Source: Chthoniobacter flavus Ellin428 (lineage in GTDB: Bacteria > Verrucomicrobiota > Verrucomicrobiia > Chthoniobacterales > Chthoniobacteraceae). From it: DNA of 64,000 nt. The stretch spans positions 1 to 64,000 of the forward strand of contig NZ_ABVL01000030.1 in the NCBI RefSeq assembly GCF_000173075.1. The letters are read 5' to 3'. Below, one piece after another: positions 15,929-23,874 of the stretch. A program made the position numbers and the translations under genes. The notes under the pieces are model-generated. The model made no database searches. It saw nothing but the letters and a program-made list of their open reading frames with translations, and was not told where the DNA came from. Position 1 is the first letter of the stretch, and every line of letters begins with the position of its first letter.

Positions 15929-16414
15929 ATGTCCGACCAACCTCACTGGAAAGCCAACTTCCCCATCCGCCAGGCCGACGAGCATGAAGTCTCGCGCCGG
16001 CAGTTTTGCAAAGTCGCCTGCGGCTCGGCGCTCGCCGTCGGTGCAGGCTGGCTCGCCAGGGACAAACTCTTTCCCGTGCCCGCCGCTACGCAACCCAAAC
16101 TCGTGGGGCGCATCGAGGAGGTGCCCGTCGGCGGCTACAAACTCTTCCGCTACCCGACTGAGCACCAGCCGTGCATCCTCGTGCGACTCAGCGAAAACCA
16201 GTTCGTCGCCTACAGCCAGAGTTGCACGCACCTCATGTGCCCCGTCAATTATCAGCACGAGAAGCGGCAGTTTTACTGCCCCTGCCACGAAGGATTCTTC
16301 AGCGCCGAAGATGGTCGCGTGCTCGCCGGACCGCCGCCGCGCCCGCTGCCGAGCTATCCCGTCGAAATCCGCGCCGGCGAAATCTGGGTTAATCCGGCAA
16401 TCCGCGGCGCATAA
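15929..16414 (+). CDS. Tat-targeted Rieske [2Fe-2S] protein
   Basis: The 161-aa protein has a twin-arginine motif (SRRQFCKVACGSALAVGAG) near residue 24 that can serve as an uncleaved membrane anchor. A Rieske fold follows, with CTHLMCP and CPCHEGFF supplying the Cys/His ligands of a [2Fe-2S] cluster. It is 9 bp after the FeS gene. A Tat-exported Rieske protein beside a cytoplasmic nitrate reductase suggests a quinol-oxidising module on the outer face of the membrane, working with the NarI-like cytochrome. That topology is inferred, not shown. Confidence 0.85.
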   Translation: MSDQPHWKANFPIRQADEHEVSRRQFCKVACGSALAVGAGWLARDKLFPVPAATQPKLVGRIEEVPVGGYKLFRYPTEHQPCILVRLSENQFVAYSQSCTHLMCPVNYQHEKRQFYCPCHEGFFSAEDGRVLAGPPPRPLPSYPVEIRAGEIWVNPAIRGA

Positions 16415-16465
16415 CTTTCCAGAACCTCGAAGCAACTCGAGTTAGCAACCGACCGAGATCTCCAA

Positions 16466-18973
16466 ATGAACCAAAACAAAACCAAACTGGTAGTCGTGGG
16501 CAACGGCATGGCCGGCGCCCGCGTCGTCGAAGAGATATTGAAGCGCGCGTCCGACCGGTTCGAGATCGTGATGTTCGGTGCCGAGCCTTACGGCAATTAC
16601 AACCGAATCCTGCTGAGCAACGTCCTCAACGGCAGCCAGGCCGCGTCGGAGATCTTCATGAATCCCCTCGCGTGGTATCGCGACAACGGCATCAAGCTTC
16701 ACGCCGGTGTCCGAGCCACCCGCATCGACCGGCAGCGCAAGGTCGTCATCGGCGCGCCGCTCGAGAAAGACGCGTTGGCTTACGCGGCAGATGCAGCCGC
16801 AGTTCCTGACGCCGCGCTGATCGAGGAGCCTTACGATCACGTCATCATCGCCACCGGCTCGAGGCCTTTCGTTCCGCCGATGGAGGGGTTCGGCGGCCCC
16901 GGCACGTTCTTGTTCCGTACCCTTGACGATTGTGACCAGATTGCCAATTACGCGAAGACCTGCAAGGAGGCGGCGGTCATCGGTGGCGGGTTGCTCGGGT
17001 TGGAAGCGGCGCGCGGACTGCTCACCCACGGTGTGGAAGTCACCGTGCTCGAAGCCGCGCCGCAGTTGATGATCGCCCAACTCGACTTCGAATCGGGTAA
17101 GATGTTGCGCGACACCATGGAGGGAATGGGCATTCAGGTGATGTGCGAGAAAATCACGACCAAAATCGTCTACGACGATGGCCGCATCCGCCGCCTGGAC
17201 TTCAAGGATGGTTCGACCCTCGAGACGGACATGGTCGTGGTGAGCGCCGGCATCCGGCCCATCACGGAGATCGCGGCCGCGTCGGGACTCACCGTGAACA
17301 AAGGCATCGTGTGCGACGACCAGATGCGCACCAGCGACCGCGATATTTTCGCCGTCGGCGAGTGTGTCGAACATCGCCACAAGCTCTATGGGCTGGTCGA
17401 TCCGATCTGGGATCAGGCGAAGACCCTGGCCGATGTGATTACGGGCTTCAATCCGAAGGCCGAGTATCTGGGATCGAGGCTCGGCACCAAACTCAAAGTC
17501 ATGGGCGTGGAACTGGCGTCGATGGGCGACACCAAGCCATCGCTTCCGGATGACGAAGTGATCGTTTACAGCGAGCCATCGCGCGGCGTTTATAAGAAGA
17601 TGATCGTCCGGGAAAATCAGATCGCCGGCGCGATTCTGCTGGGCGAAACGGACACTGCGGGAGTGTTGATGCAAATGTTCATGACCGGTGCCGCGGTGCC
17701 TTCCCGCCGGGCGGATTTACTGTTCGGCACTTCCAGCGGCATGCCCGTCCTCAGCGTGTTTGACCTTCCCGACCATGCACAGATTTGTAACTGCAACGGC
17801 ATCAGCAAGGGCGAGATCAAGGAGGCCATCGTAATTGGCAAGTGTCATTCCGTTTCCAAGGTGGGCGCCTGCACCAAAGCTGGGTTGGGCTGCGGCTCGT
17901 GCAAGGTGCTCGTCGCCCAACTCATCGAGGCCTACGCCGGCGAGGTCGACGACGATCCGACCGAAGATTATTACGTTCCCGGCGTGCCGCTGGAAAAAGC
18001 GCAACTCGTCGCGGAGATCAAAAGGCGCGGCCTCAAGTCGGTCAGCGCCGTTTTCCGCGAACTGGCCGGTGACAAGGAAGATCCCGGCAGCAAAGTCGGC
18101 CTCGCCTCGCTGCTGAAAACGCTTTGGCCCGGAGAGTACGACGACGAGCGCGACGCCCGCTTCGTCAACGATCGCGTTCACGCGAACATTCAGAAGGACG
18201 GCACGTTTTCAGTGGTTCCGCGCATCTACGGCGGCGTGACATCGCCTGCGGAATTGCGCCGCATTGCCGAGGTCGCGGAAAAATACAACGTGCCGATGGT
18301 GAAATTCACCGGCGGCCAGCGCCTAGACCTGCTCGGCGTGAAAAAGGACGACCTGCCGAAGATGTGGAAGGATCTCGGCATCCCCAGCGGGCACGCCTAC
18401 ACGAAGGCGTTCCGCACTTGCAAGAGCTGCGTCGGCACGGACTTCTGCCGTTACGGGGTGGGGGATTCCATCAAGCTTGCCCAGGAAATCGAGCACCGCT
18501 TCCAGGGAATCGAATCGCCGCACAAAATGAAACTGGCTACTGCGGGCTGCCCGCGGAATTGCTCCGAGGCTTATGTAAAGGATCTCGGCGCGGTCGCCAT
18601 TGAGGGCGGCAAATGGGAAATTTATATCGGCGGTGCCGCTGGCGGCAGCGTCCGCAAAGGCGACCTGCTGTGCACCGTCGCAACCCACGCGGATGTGCTC
18701 AAATACATGGGCCGGTTCATGCAGTATTACCGCGAACACGGAAAGTACCTCGAACGGACCTACGGCTTCGTCGAGCGCATCGGCATCGAGCCCTTGAAGA
18801 TGATTCTCGTCGAAGACAGCGAAGGCATTTGCGCGCGTCTGGATGCGGAAATCCAAAAAGCCGTGGATGCTTACAAGGATCCGTGGAAAGAAGCCGAGTT
18901 GCCCGCCTATCCCGGCCAATTCAACGGCCCTGAACTGGCTCACGCGCTGGAACTCGCAGAGAACAACGGCTGA
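16466..18973 (+). CDS. nirB: Nitrite reductase [NAD(P)H], large subunit
   Basis: The 835-aa protein has an FAD-binding start (KLVVVGNGMAGARVVEEIL), an NAD domain (AAVIGGGLLGLEAARGL near residue 170) and a BFD-like [2Fe-2S] domain (ICNCNGISKGEI ... CTKAGLGCGSCK, about 435-480). The C-terminal sulfite/nitrite reductase hemoprotein domain carries the siroheme-[4Fe-4S] cysteines CKSCVGTDFC (about 651) and AGCPRNCSEAY (about 694). It reduces nitrite to ammonium with NAD(P)H in the cytoplasm. It lies 51 bp after the Rieske gene, with nirD 5 bp downstream. Length and domain order match the family. Confidence 0.95.
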   Translation: MNQNKTKLVVVGNGMAGARVVEEILKRASDRFEIVMFGAEPYGNYNRILLSNVLNGSQAASEIFMNPLAWYRDNGIKLHAGVRATRIDRQRKVVIGAPLEKDALAYAADAAAVPDAALIEEPYDHVIIATGSRPFVPPMEGFGGPGTFLFRTLDDCDQIANYAKTCKEAAVIGGGLLGLEAARGLLTHGVEVTVLEAAPQLMIAQLDFESGKMLRDTMEGMGIQVMCEKITTKIVYDDGRIRRLDFKDGSTLETDMVVVSAGIRPITEIAAASGLTVNKGIVCDDQMRTSDRDIFAVGECVEHRHKLYGLVDPIWDQAKTLADVITGFNPKAEYLGSRLGTKLKVMGVELASMGDTKPSLPDDEVIVYSEPSRGVYKKMIVRENQIAGAILLGETDTAGVLMQMFMTGAAVPSRRADLLFGTSSGMPVLSVFDLPDHAQICNCNGISKGEIKEAIVIGKCHSVSKVGACTKAGLGCGSCKVLVAQLIEAYAGEVDDDPTEDYYVPGVPLEKAQLVAEIKRRGLKSVSAVFRELAGDKEDPGSKVGLASLLKTLWPGEYDDERDARFVNDRVHANIQKDGTFSVVPRIYGGVTSPAELRRIAEVAEKYNVPMVKFTGGQRLDLLGVKKDDLPKMWKDLGIPSGHAYTKAFRTCKSCVGTDFCRYGVGDSIKLAQEIEHRFQGIESPHKMKLATAGCPRNCSEAYVKDLGAVAIEGGKWEIYIGGAAGGSVRKGDLLCTVATHADVLKYMGRFMQYYREHGKYLERTYGFVERIGIEPLKMILVEDSEGICARLDAEIQKAVDAYKDPWKEAELPAYPGQFNGPELAHALELAENNG

Positions 18974-18978
18974 TTCCC

Positions 18979-19287
18979 ATGAGCACCACCACCATCAATC
19001 TCGGCAGCATCGAAAACATTGCGCTCGGCCATGGTCGCTGCTACCTCGTCGGCGACGAAGAAATCGCCGTCTTCCGCCAGCGCAGCGGTCACCTCTTCGC
19101 CATCCAGAACCGCTGTCCGCACCGCAACGGCACCCTTTCGGAAGGCGTGATCGGCGCCGGCAAAGTCATCTGCCCGCTGCACTCGCACAAGTTCGACCTG
19201 GCCAGCGGAGCCGGCAGCGAGGCTGACGAGTGCGTGAAGGTTTACACCGTGCGCGAACTGGATGGAGATATCGTTCTGACCGTGTGA
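18979..19287 (+). CDS. nirD: Nitrite reductase small subunit (Rieske-type)
   Basis: This 102-aa Rieske-fold protein carries NRCPHRNGTLSEG and CPLHSHKFDLASG, which supply the usual cluster ligands. It starts 5 bp after nirB and is the small partner of NirB in assimilatory or detoxifying nitrite reduction. Downstream, a GCCTCCG/CGGAGGC inverted repeat (19288-19318) lies between it and the convergent DUF4202 gene, but has no U-tract. Confidence 0.93.
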   Translation: MSTTTINLGSIENIALGHGRCYLVGDEEIAVFRQRSGHLFAIQNRCPHRNGTLSEGVIGAGKVICPLHSHKFDLASGAGSEADECVKVYTVRELDGDIVLTV

Positions 19288-19326
19288 GCCTCCGGTTCAT
19301 CGGCGCGCCGGCGGAGGCAACCGGAC

Positions 19327-19914
19327 TCAAGCCAGGGCGCGTTGGAGCAATTCCTTCTCGCGTTCGGAGAATTGCAGCGCGAGGGCCTGTTCCCGTGCTG
19401 CGGGTGACATCTTCTTCCACGTCTTTTGCAGGATGCTGACCATTTTTTCGCCCTCGGTTTTGTCGATCAGTTCGGTGAGCTGATGTTGCAACGTCACCAG
19501 ACAAAGCGCGTCTTCGAGCACCTGGCATTCGGGATCGTGCGCCAGATTCTTTTTTAGATTCAGCTCCTGGACGCGTTCCACCAAGTCTTCCGTATAGCCG
19601 ACTTCGCGAAGTATCCCGGCGGATTTCGCCGCGTGGAACTGTTTCAATTCCGCGCGCCACTGTAGGTAGCCAGCGCGCGTCATCGGGTAGGATTTTCGCG
19701 GTATTACCCATCGGCAAATGTGTTGGCAGCGCGCAGCCAGCAGCAAAGCTTCGGAGGGCGATGAGCACAAACGCCGCACCCAATCAGTGATCCATTTCGA
19801 GTAGAGCAATTCGTATGGCAGCGAAGCGCCATCGAAGATCACTAGGTGTGGATCGCACGCGTTTTCGTGATCGAATCTGCGCAACGCTTCGTCAAATCGA
19901 GGGCCGTAGTTCAT
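19327..19914 (-). CDS. DUF4202 domain protein
   Basis: The 195-aa soluble protein contains LLLAARCQHICRWVIPRKSY, a His/Arg-rich block characteristic of DUF4202. It also has LVEDALCLV-type motifs (CQVLEDALCLVTLQHQLTELI), which suggest a metal-dependent HD-like helical fold. The biochemical function is unknown. DUF4202 genes are commonly found near nitrite or sulfite assimilation genes in bacteria (from general knowledge), and here the gene is convergent with nirD, 40 bp away. The strand arrangement means it is not in the nir operon. Confidence 0.8.
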   Translation of the reverse strand: MNYGPRFDEALRRFDHENACDPHLVIFDGASLPYELLYSKWITDWVRRLCSSPSEALLLAARCQHICRWVIPRKSYPMTRAGYLQWRAELKQFHAAKSAGILREVGYTEDLVERVQELNLKKNLAHDPECQVLEDALCLVTLQHQLTELIDKTEGEKMVSILQKTWKKMSPAAREQALALQFSEREKELLQRALA

Positions 19915-20179
19915 TGCATCGGCCTACGCAATTTAGAGAGGCAGGACGAGCGCTTTCGCGGTCAATGAACCGCACCCAGCCGGGCAGCAGCCTTGGTGAA
20001 GCTCAAAGCATCACCAACGGCGAGGAAATATCGAAAATGGCGAAGTTCCATGTAGAGGTCATTATGCCGCAAAGGCATGACCGCTCAACCAATTCGGTAT
20101 TGGGGATGAACGAGAAGTGGGCGGACAATGCACCGTTCGAAAACTTCGAACCTCTTCCTGTCCCCAGTCCAACCAACTT

Positions 20180-21091
20180 ATGTCCATCTACGACTCTTCA
20201 GCTCCGACCCGCCGCCACTTTCTACGCCAACTCGGCTTCGTTACAGCCGCGTTTACTCTCCACGGTGCCTTCGCTCAACAACTCGGACTTCCCGCCGTGG
20301 TGCCCAAGGGCCAGCGTGTCTTCTATGTCTCACATAGCCTGATGTGGTATGTGCCGCAGCCCCTTGCCGAAATGGCCGTAGCAGCGGGGATTCGGGGCCA
20401 TGAAGTGACAGGCGTCCAAGCTATCGGTGCATCCAGAACGTTGCAGCACTGGGACAAGCCCGAACCGAATCAGGCCAAACAAGCCCTGCTAACGGGCAAT
20501 GTGGACGTGTTCGTGATGTCGCCCATTCAATTTCCCGACGAGGGCGTCGAGAACTTCGTGAGGCTGGGATTGCAGCACAATCCCAACATGCGGTTTGTCG
20601 TTCAGCTTTCCTGGGGCGGAGGTGATACGGACAACCAAGATTTTCCCAGGGGGGCGTGGGAAAATGTGGACCGCAACAAAACTCCTGAGCAACTCCAGAG
20701 ACTCTACGAGCGCAACATTCAAGCGGGGCAAGCACAGGCCGATGAGATCAACAGAAAGTATGGCAAAAACAGGCGGATAATGACTCTGGTGCCAACCGCT
20801 CAGGCCCTAGTGGTTTTGCGAACCAAGATATTCAGAAAAGAGATGCCTGGCTTAAATAGTCAAAGCGAACTCTTCGTAAACCCGGCCCACCCTTCACCGC
20901 CACTGGAGGCGCTCAATACATACTTGCACTTTGCTGTCCTCTACGGCCAGAGCCCCATTGGATTACCTGTCACGGACAAGCTGAAAAAAGCCAACCGACC
21001 AGCGTGGGATGAAAAGTTCGCCAGGAACTTGCAAGAGATCGCGTGGCAGACGGCAGCAAACTATTCCTACAGTGGTATTCATTCCCATTAG
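20180..21091 (+). CDS. Tat-exported SGNH-like hydrolase/unknown secreted protein
   Basis: ATG 20180 opens with a twin-arginine signal (TRRHFLRQLGFVTAAFTL) and an AQQ-type cleavage region. The upstream in-frame ATG at 20117 only adds non-conserved sequence. The 303-aa protein has YVSHSLMWYVP near the mature N-terminus, VDVFVMSPIQ, VQLSWGGGD, and a late NPAHPSPPLEALNTY His segment, reminiscent of SGNH-fold hydrolases. The GDS Ser is not evident, so the assignment is weak. The base composition looks less GC-rich than neighbours, suggesting transfer. The 19915-20179 stretch upstream holds no clear gene. Confidence 0.55.
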   Translation: MSIYDSSAPTRRHFLRQLGFVTAAFTLHGAFAQQLGLPAVVPKGQRVFYVSHSLMWYVPQPLAEMAVAAGIRGHEVTGVQAIGASRTLQHWDKPEPNQAKQALLTGNVDVFVMSPIQFPDEGVENFVRLGLQHNPNMRFVVQLSWGGGDTDNQDFPRGAWENVDRNKTPEQLQRLYERNIQAGQAQADEINRKYGKNRRIMTLVPTAQALVVLRTKIFRKEMPGLNSQSELFVNPAHPSPPLEALNTYLHFAVLYGQSPIGLPVTDKLKKANRPAWDEKFARNLQEIAWQTAANYSYSGIHSH

Positions 21092-21454
21092 CGGAAGGGG
21101 CACTCAGGAAACAACACCTCGTCCCGATTCGAGACGGCGACTCAGATGCCTGCAGACGGCATAGAGCTGGCCAGCTTCATGATCGCATCACGATGCCGCT
21201 CTAGACATCCATACGGGTGCGGGCGGGTGGTGTGATTCAGATCCGAGATTCTGAAAGAGATTCGATATAGAACTGGCCATCGGTCGCCTGAAGAAGCGCA
21301 CAACGAATGCGCCAACCCTCGAACATTTGCAGGGCCGCGTGGCGCTCCAAGCGGCGACCACGCCGCGCGCACAGACGAGGTTCTGGCGCTCGCTCACGCC
21401 GCTGCAACGGCCGAGCTGTTGAAAGGGAAGTAGATCCCGCCAAACTGCCGCTCA
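21092..21454. other. Intergenic region without a recognised gene
   Basis: No frame in this 363-bp stretch reads like a conserved protein. The minus-strand frame contiguous with the end of the next gene is Arg-rich and probably chance. No strong repeat or terminator was seen. Confidence 0.4.
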
Positions 21455-22021
21455 TTACGCTCCTCCGAGTTCTTCAGCCAATTGGCGGACGACATCGGAA
21501 ATGAAATCGTGAAAGCCCCAGCCGATGCCAGCGGTTCGCTCCTCAATGCGAGCCAGCCGATCTGCAAATTGCGGATACAGGGGCCGCGCCTCGCCGCGCA
21601 GGAGGACGGCCAACTCTTCCAGGGCTGATTCGATGCTGCTGTAAAACCGCTGGTCAATATTCCCAAACTGGGCGGTGAATTCCGCGCCATTCTCGACATA
21701 CGTCATCAGCAATTCCGCCGTGCCGGCGGTGTTGCCGGTGGCCTTGCGGTAGTCGCGGATGGCCTTGCGAGCCTCGCCCAGCTTGAGTTCCCCCATGAGG
21801 CGCCGGCGGGGAAAGAATTGCTCCACGATCTTCTGCCGATATTTCTCCACGGCCAGGCCGCCGCTTTCTTCGGCCTGACATCGAGCGAGGAGGAAGTGAC
21901 GATTCTCAGCAGCCGCTTCGTAAAGGTCTTTCACCAAAGCCAGCAACGCGGGCTTCTCCCACGTGGCGAGATGCTGGCGGATGGCGCTCCATTCGCCGGG
22001 TTTCTTGCCGGTGGTTTTCAT
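21455..22021 (-). CDS. Unidentified soluble helical protein paired with a small HTH protein
   Basis: The 188-aa protein is predicted largely helical and charged. It contains WEKPALLALVKDLYEAAAEN and LARCQAEESGG near the N-terminus and a Trp-containing C-terminus (GWGFHDFISDVVRQLAEELG). No catalytic motif is recognised. Its ATG overlaps the stop of the upstream HTH gene by 4 bases (ATGA), so the two are translationally coupled. This pairing suggests a regulator plus an effector or helper on a mobile or accessory segment. The function is unknown. Confidence 0.7.
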   Translation of the reverse strand: MKTTGKKPGEWSAIRQHLATWEKPALLALVKDLYEAAAENRHFLLARCQAEESGGLAVEKYRQKIVEQFFPRRRLMGELKLGEARKAIRDYRKATGNTAGTAELLMTYVENGAEFTAQFGNIDQRFYSSIESALEELAVLLRGEARPLYPQFADRLARIEERTAGIGWGFHDFISDVVRQLAEELGGA

Positions 22022-22284
22022 GTTTGGCCTGAGGTGGGTTGAACGCGTAGCAATGAGGGCAAGGATTCAGGCGCGATGGCCAGAGTGATGCTGCGAGCCT
22101 GTCCCGCCACTCGGCGGATGAAGCCGCGCCGCTCCAGCGTGAGCACCATCGAATGCACGCTCGGCGGTGTGATCTGGAAAAACCGCTGCATATCCGCTTC
22201 CGCCGGGGTGCAGCCGTTCACTAGACTGTATTGGTGAATGTAGGCAAGGAACTGTCCTTGACGTTCGGTAAAAGTGAGGTTCAT
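22018..22284 (-). CDS. LexA-type winged-helix DNA-binding protein (small)
   Basis: The 88-aa protein begins MNLTFTERQGQFLAYIHQYS, and then has PAEADMQRFFQITPPSVHSM and LERRGFIRRV. This is the arrangement of LexA N-terminal DNA-binding domains without the LexA protease domain. It probably binds DNA as a local repressor. It is the first gene of the two-gene minus-strand unit with the 188-aa protein. The Ser/Lys self-cleavage half of LexA is absent, so it is not an SOS LexA. Confidence 0.75.
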   Translation of the reverse strand: MNLTFTERQGQFLAYIHQYSLVNGCTPAEADMQRFFQITPPSVHSMVLTLERRGFIRRVAGQARSITLAIAPESLPSLLRVQPTSGQT

Positions 22285-22297
22285 CGTTTCCGCGAGC

Positions 22298-22564
22298 CTA
22301 ATCAGGTTCGTTGAGGGGATTATTGATGTGAGGAATCACCTTCGTCCAGAACAGCGGGACGAGGAATTGATCGAGTTCTTGCTCGTGCTTGGTGGTCCAT
22401 TGATCGCCGCCGAAAAAGCGGGCGGCTTCGGTGAAGCGGGCGAATAGTTCGGGAGCCAGGGAAAGGACACGGTGAACTCGTCGATCTCCGTGCTGAGCCC
22501 TGGAGGGCACGAGCGCTGTCGGCGAGAGCTTGCATTTCAGACACCTCTCCTCGGGGTTGCGCAT
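22298..22564 (-). pseudogene. Degenerate reading frame, C-terminal fragment of an unknown protein
   Basis: The last half of this frame (LFARFTEAARFFGGDQWTTK, then HEQELDQFLVPLFWTKVIPH) reads like a genuine protein end. The first 30 residues, and the two other overlapping frames up to 22679, read like shuffled sequence (for example CLKCKLSPTALVPSR). One or more indels probably broke the gene. It lies 13 bp upstream of the HTH gene on the same strand and may once have belonged to the same unit. Confidence 0.4.
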
Positions 22565-22742
22565 GCGCCGCTCCTGGTAACGACGTCGCCAGGGCGCTTG
22601 AATTCACGCATCTCGCATGAAATTCGGTGCGCGGTTTCGGCGGATGTATTGGCAAAAAAGTGTCGGTAATCAGGGCCAACTCCTGACTATGGATTCGCTC
22701 GTGAAGCGGGCATCAACGCAGGTGAAAGGCCCATAGGTACCC

Positions 22743-22815
22743 AAACACCGCGGAGCGGACACAACAGCGGCCAAGCGGTGGTCTATCAACTATCAACCAT
22801 CGACTTTCTGCTCTC
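22743..22815. repeat. Dispersed intergenic repeat, copy 2
   Basis: This matches 11370-11430: AAACACCGCGGAGCGGACAC, then AGCGGCCAAGCGG, a CTATCAAC tract and TTTCTGC. The remainder of 22565-22990 shows no gene. Confidence 0.6.
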
Positions 22816-22990
22816 CGCCCCCCTCCTCCCCGATAGCGATTAATAGTGATTCACAGATCACTGGATAAGACCGTCAATCTTGATGATCCGAATCGAAGGA
22901 GATCGGTGCAAAACAGCCAGAAGGTTGCATTTTTAAAGCGCGTTGTCGATGAGTACCAAGGCATGCGCCAATGAGTAACGCTTGCCGCCG

Positions 22991-23021
22991 CGCTGCGCGG
23001 TCTGGCAGCGCATACGGGATT
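22991..23021. repeat. 31-bp direct repeat of the tRNA-Glu 3' end (att-like, distal copy)
   Basis: This 31-bp segment is identical to 23126-23156. The latter contains the last 19 nt of the tRNA-Glu gene plus 12 nt downstream of it. Duplication of a tRNA 3' end is what site-specific integration leaves behind. A 34-bp overlapping segment (23006-23039) also matches 1519-1552. No integrase gene lies between the two copies, only 104 bp, so if this is an integration scar the element is gone. The copies also contain a CCGC-TGC-GCGG palindrome, so a REP-type repeat is an alternative. Confidence 0.6.
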
Positions 23022-23137
23022 GCCGCCACGTCCCATACGGCTCTGCGGAGTGCGCCTCCGGCGAATTGGAGTGACGCTTCGCGTTAAGCAGTCGAACTGC
23101 GTTCTCATCCCGTCTGCTCGCCAGCCGCTGCGCGGTC

Positions 23138-23215
<78 letters not shown>

Positions 23216-23281
23216 GGGTGAGGGGCCGGAAAGTAGACATACTTCCCCGACTGCACAACTGCTATTTCCGCGGTTGGCGGA

Positions 23282-23851
23282 TTATTGCTTGCGGAAGGTG
23301 GCGGGATCGATCGTCGGGGCGATCCGCGTCTGGAAGAAGCGGCCGGTATACTGAGATCTGAGCGCAGCGACCTCTTCCTTGGCCAGTTTCGGGTTGAACT
23401 TCGCCATGCGGTCGACGAGGCCGTTGTAGTAATCGATGAAGAGTTTGCGCTGTTCGAAATCAGTAGGGGCGGCGAGGGCCTGCTTGTAGATGGCCTGGAG
23501 CTCCGGGTCACGCGCGGCCTTTGTCTTGGCCTGCTGGAGAGCGATCTTTTTCTTCAGCTTATCCTCCTCCGCGGCGGTCTTGTCGCCCAAGGACTTGGCC
23601 GCTTTCGTCGCGGCATCTCCCGTGGCGGTAGCGGCCGGGTTCGTGGGTTTTTCCAAGGACTGCTGCGGGGCTTCCGGAATGAGCGGCAGGGAGGTGGCGG
23701 GCGCGGGAGCAGGGGCGGGGTTCACCTGGGGAAGCTGCGGCGCGGCTGAGGGCGCCAGGCCGAACGCACTGTCCGGGTCGGCAGCGGTGAGGCGGCCGGC
23801 GGCGGAAAGCGCGAAAAGCGTGGCAAGCAGGGGTGTCGTCAGTTTCTTCAT
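23282..23851 (-). CDS. Secreted Ala/Pro/Lys-rich protein of unknown function
   Basis: ATG 23851 gives a clear signal peptide (MKKLTTPLLATLFALSAAGRLTAADP). Codons further upstream overlap the divergent pabB promoter region and are not used. The 189-aa product has an Ala/Pro-rich segment (NPAPAPAPATSLPLIP), a Lys-rich helix (AAEEDKLKKKIALQQAKTKA) and a folded-looking C-terminus (RKLFIDYYNGLVDRMAKFNP). It is likely periplasmic. No family is recognised. It is divergent from pabB with 23 bp between the starts. Confidence 0.7.
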   Translation of the reverse strand: MKKLTTPLLATLFALSAAGRLTAADPDSAFGLAPSAAPQLPQVNPAPAPAPATSLPLIPEAPQQSLEKPTNPAATATGDAATKAAKSLGDKTAAEEDKLKKKIALQQAKTKAARDPELQAIYKQALAAPTDFEQRKLFIDYYNGLVDRMAKFNPKLAKEEVAALRSQYTGRFFQTRIAPTIDPATFRKQ

Positions 23852-23874
23852 GGCGATGAAAGGGGCACGGTAGC

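Noticed and set aside
19915..23137. Intact prophage or integrative element next to tRNA-Glu
   Set aside because: No integrase, capsid or replication gene is visible. Only an att-like repeat and degraded genes remain.
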